This document shows, in pieces, positions 5,616 to 6,215 of a stretch of DNA of 6,215 nucleotides. The notes below the pieces were generated by a model. It was not told where the DNA came from. It made no database searches and worked only from the letters and a program-made list of their open reading frames with translations. Each line of letters opens with the position of its first letter. The stretch's first letter is position 1. Made by a program: the position numbers and the translations under genes. The DNA comes from JBFFMO01 sp037968515 (lineage in GTDB: Bacteria > Myxococcota_A > Bradymonadia > Bradymonadales > Bradymonadaceae): positions 1-6,215 of the forward strand of contig JBBKVQ010000298.1 of the NCBI GenBank assembly GCA_037968515.1, given 5' to 3'.

Positions 5616-6164
5616 CTATTTTCTGCGTCGATGACCAATCATGGCGACGATGGCGAGCGCGGTGAGGATGGAGAATGGGGTCGAAGGGCTTGAGTTACCT
5701 TTCGAAGATACAGAGCAGCCATCTTCGTAAATGGCCTCCGTCGCTGAATACTCAATTTTCACTTCGTACGGGTCGCCGTTGTGTGTTGCGTCAAATAGTA
5801 TCTCCTGTTCGCCAACACCGAAGTAGCTGTAAAATTCACGGTTTATGAATCTATCTGAGCTGTCTGCGATGGGTATCTCATGTTGTCGACAAGGAATCGA
5901 TGTCTTGTCTATGGATAGGCATGTCGGCTGAATTTGGGTCAAAGTTACGGGACTGTCGCAAAGGTTTCTGATGTCTAGTGTCGCGCTCTGACAACCAGTT
6001 CGAAGCTCCACCTCTAGGCAATCCAGCGATGGGGTGATTTCGATCATGGGGGAATCGACAATGATTTCAGAGGGACATGAGTCGGCGTAAGCTGCACTGT
6101 TATGGGCTAAGCCGGCAATGGTGGTCGTGCAGATGAGGAGCAGGTTGCGGAAGTGCTTTTTCAT
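5616..6164 (-). CDS. Exported protein with MYXO-CTERM-like sorting signal
   Basis: The product is 182 residues. Residues 1-28 form a signal peptide (MKKHFRN, hydrophobic core, AYAD). The C-terminus has the three parts of a MYXO-CTERM tail: Gly-Cys-Ser (Cys150), a Ser/Pro-rich linker with a hydrophobic stretch (about 163-177), and a terminal HRRRK cluster. In Myxococcota this tail is processed by myxosortase at the Cys, and the protein is carried to the cell surface. The middle (about 30-148) is beta-rich and holds six Cys (30, 49, 58, 69, 82, 92). A segment like LDIRNLCDSPVTL recalls one strand of an Ig-like or ASH-type sandwich, but this is only a guess. No enzyme motif is seen. The ATG at 6164 is the only start, because an in-frame TGA at 6183-6185 lies upstream with no start codon between. 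It is probably the first gene of an operon with the RCC1 lipoprotein. Export and surface sorting are well supported; the function is unknown. Confidence 0.85.
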   Translation of the reverse strand: MKKHFRNLLLICTTTIAGLAHNSAAYADSCPSEIIVDSPMIEITPSLDCLEVELRTGCQSATLDIRNLCDSPVTLTQIQPTCLSIDKTSIPCRQHEIPIADSSDRFINREFYSYFGVGEQEILFDATHNGDPYEVKIEYSATEAIYEDGCSVSSKGNSSPSTPFSILTALAIVAMIGHRRRK

Positions 6165-6215
6165 GGTGGTACTCGCGATGCGTCAGAAAGATTCGGTGGT
6201 CGGATAGATAATCAT
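6165..6215 (-). other. Leader of the MYXO-CTERM gene; possible end of an upstream frame
   Basis: This 51-base stretch precedes the ATG at 6164 and ends at the window edge. Only a weak GAG stands where the ribosome binding site should be. A frame open from the edge (ATG at 6215-6213, ten codons) ends at the TGA 6183-6185. It may be the tail of another gene or chance. No promoter can be called with so little upstream sequence. Confidence 0.3.

Noticed and set aside
1..6215. tRNA, rRNA, CRISPR, insertion sequence or defence system
   Set aside because: No clover-leaf-like segment, spaced direct repeats, transposase motif or known defence domain was seen on either strand.

Overview
The window (6215 bases, GC slightly above half by eye, not counted) looks like chromosomal sequence from a delta-proteobacterial-type predator or surface-rich Gram-negative, most likely Myxococcota or the related Bradymonadota. 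Three things point there: a MYXO-CTERM-like C-terminal sorting signal (Gly-Cys-Ser, hydrophobic stretch, Arg cluster) on the protein at 5616-6164; a protein with clear DUF2330 family motifs, common in those lineages; and a lipoprotein joining 41-residue Cys-rich modules to RCC1-type repeats, an architecture typical of the same groups. The genus cannot be told from the sequence.

Layout. At the left edge, on the + strand, is the C-terminal part of a secreted M23 zinc peptidase (1-493, cut by the window edge). Everything else is on the - strand. Reading that strand from the right edge: a MYXO-CTERM-type surface protein (6164-5616), 36 bases, then a Cys-rich/RCC1 lipoprotein (5579-4287); a 211-base gap with a 12-base palindrome; a small polytopic membrane protein of unknown function (4075-3629); 109 bases; a predicted outer-membrane beta-barrel (3519-2173); 62 bases; and a DUF2330 protein (2110-611), which ends convergently with the peptidase gene across a 117-base gap.

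How the genes relate. All but the small membrane protein carry export signals or, for the peptidase fragment, the look of an exported enzyme. The two right-hand genes form a likely operon for two surface-attached proteins that use different anchors (sortase-like tail and lipid). The barrel and DUF2330 genes are a second likely operon. No RNA gene, mobile element, CRISPR array or recognisable defence or biosynthetic system was seen. The most distinctive content is the envelope-protein architecture: seven Cys-paired RCC1 repeats, exactly or nearly 120 bases apart, behind precisely periodic Cys modules.
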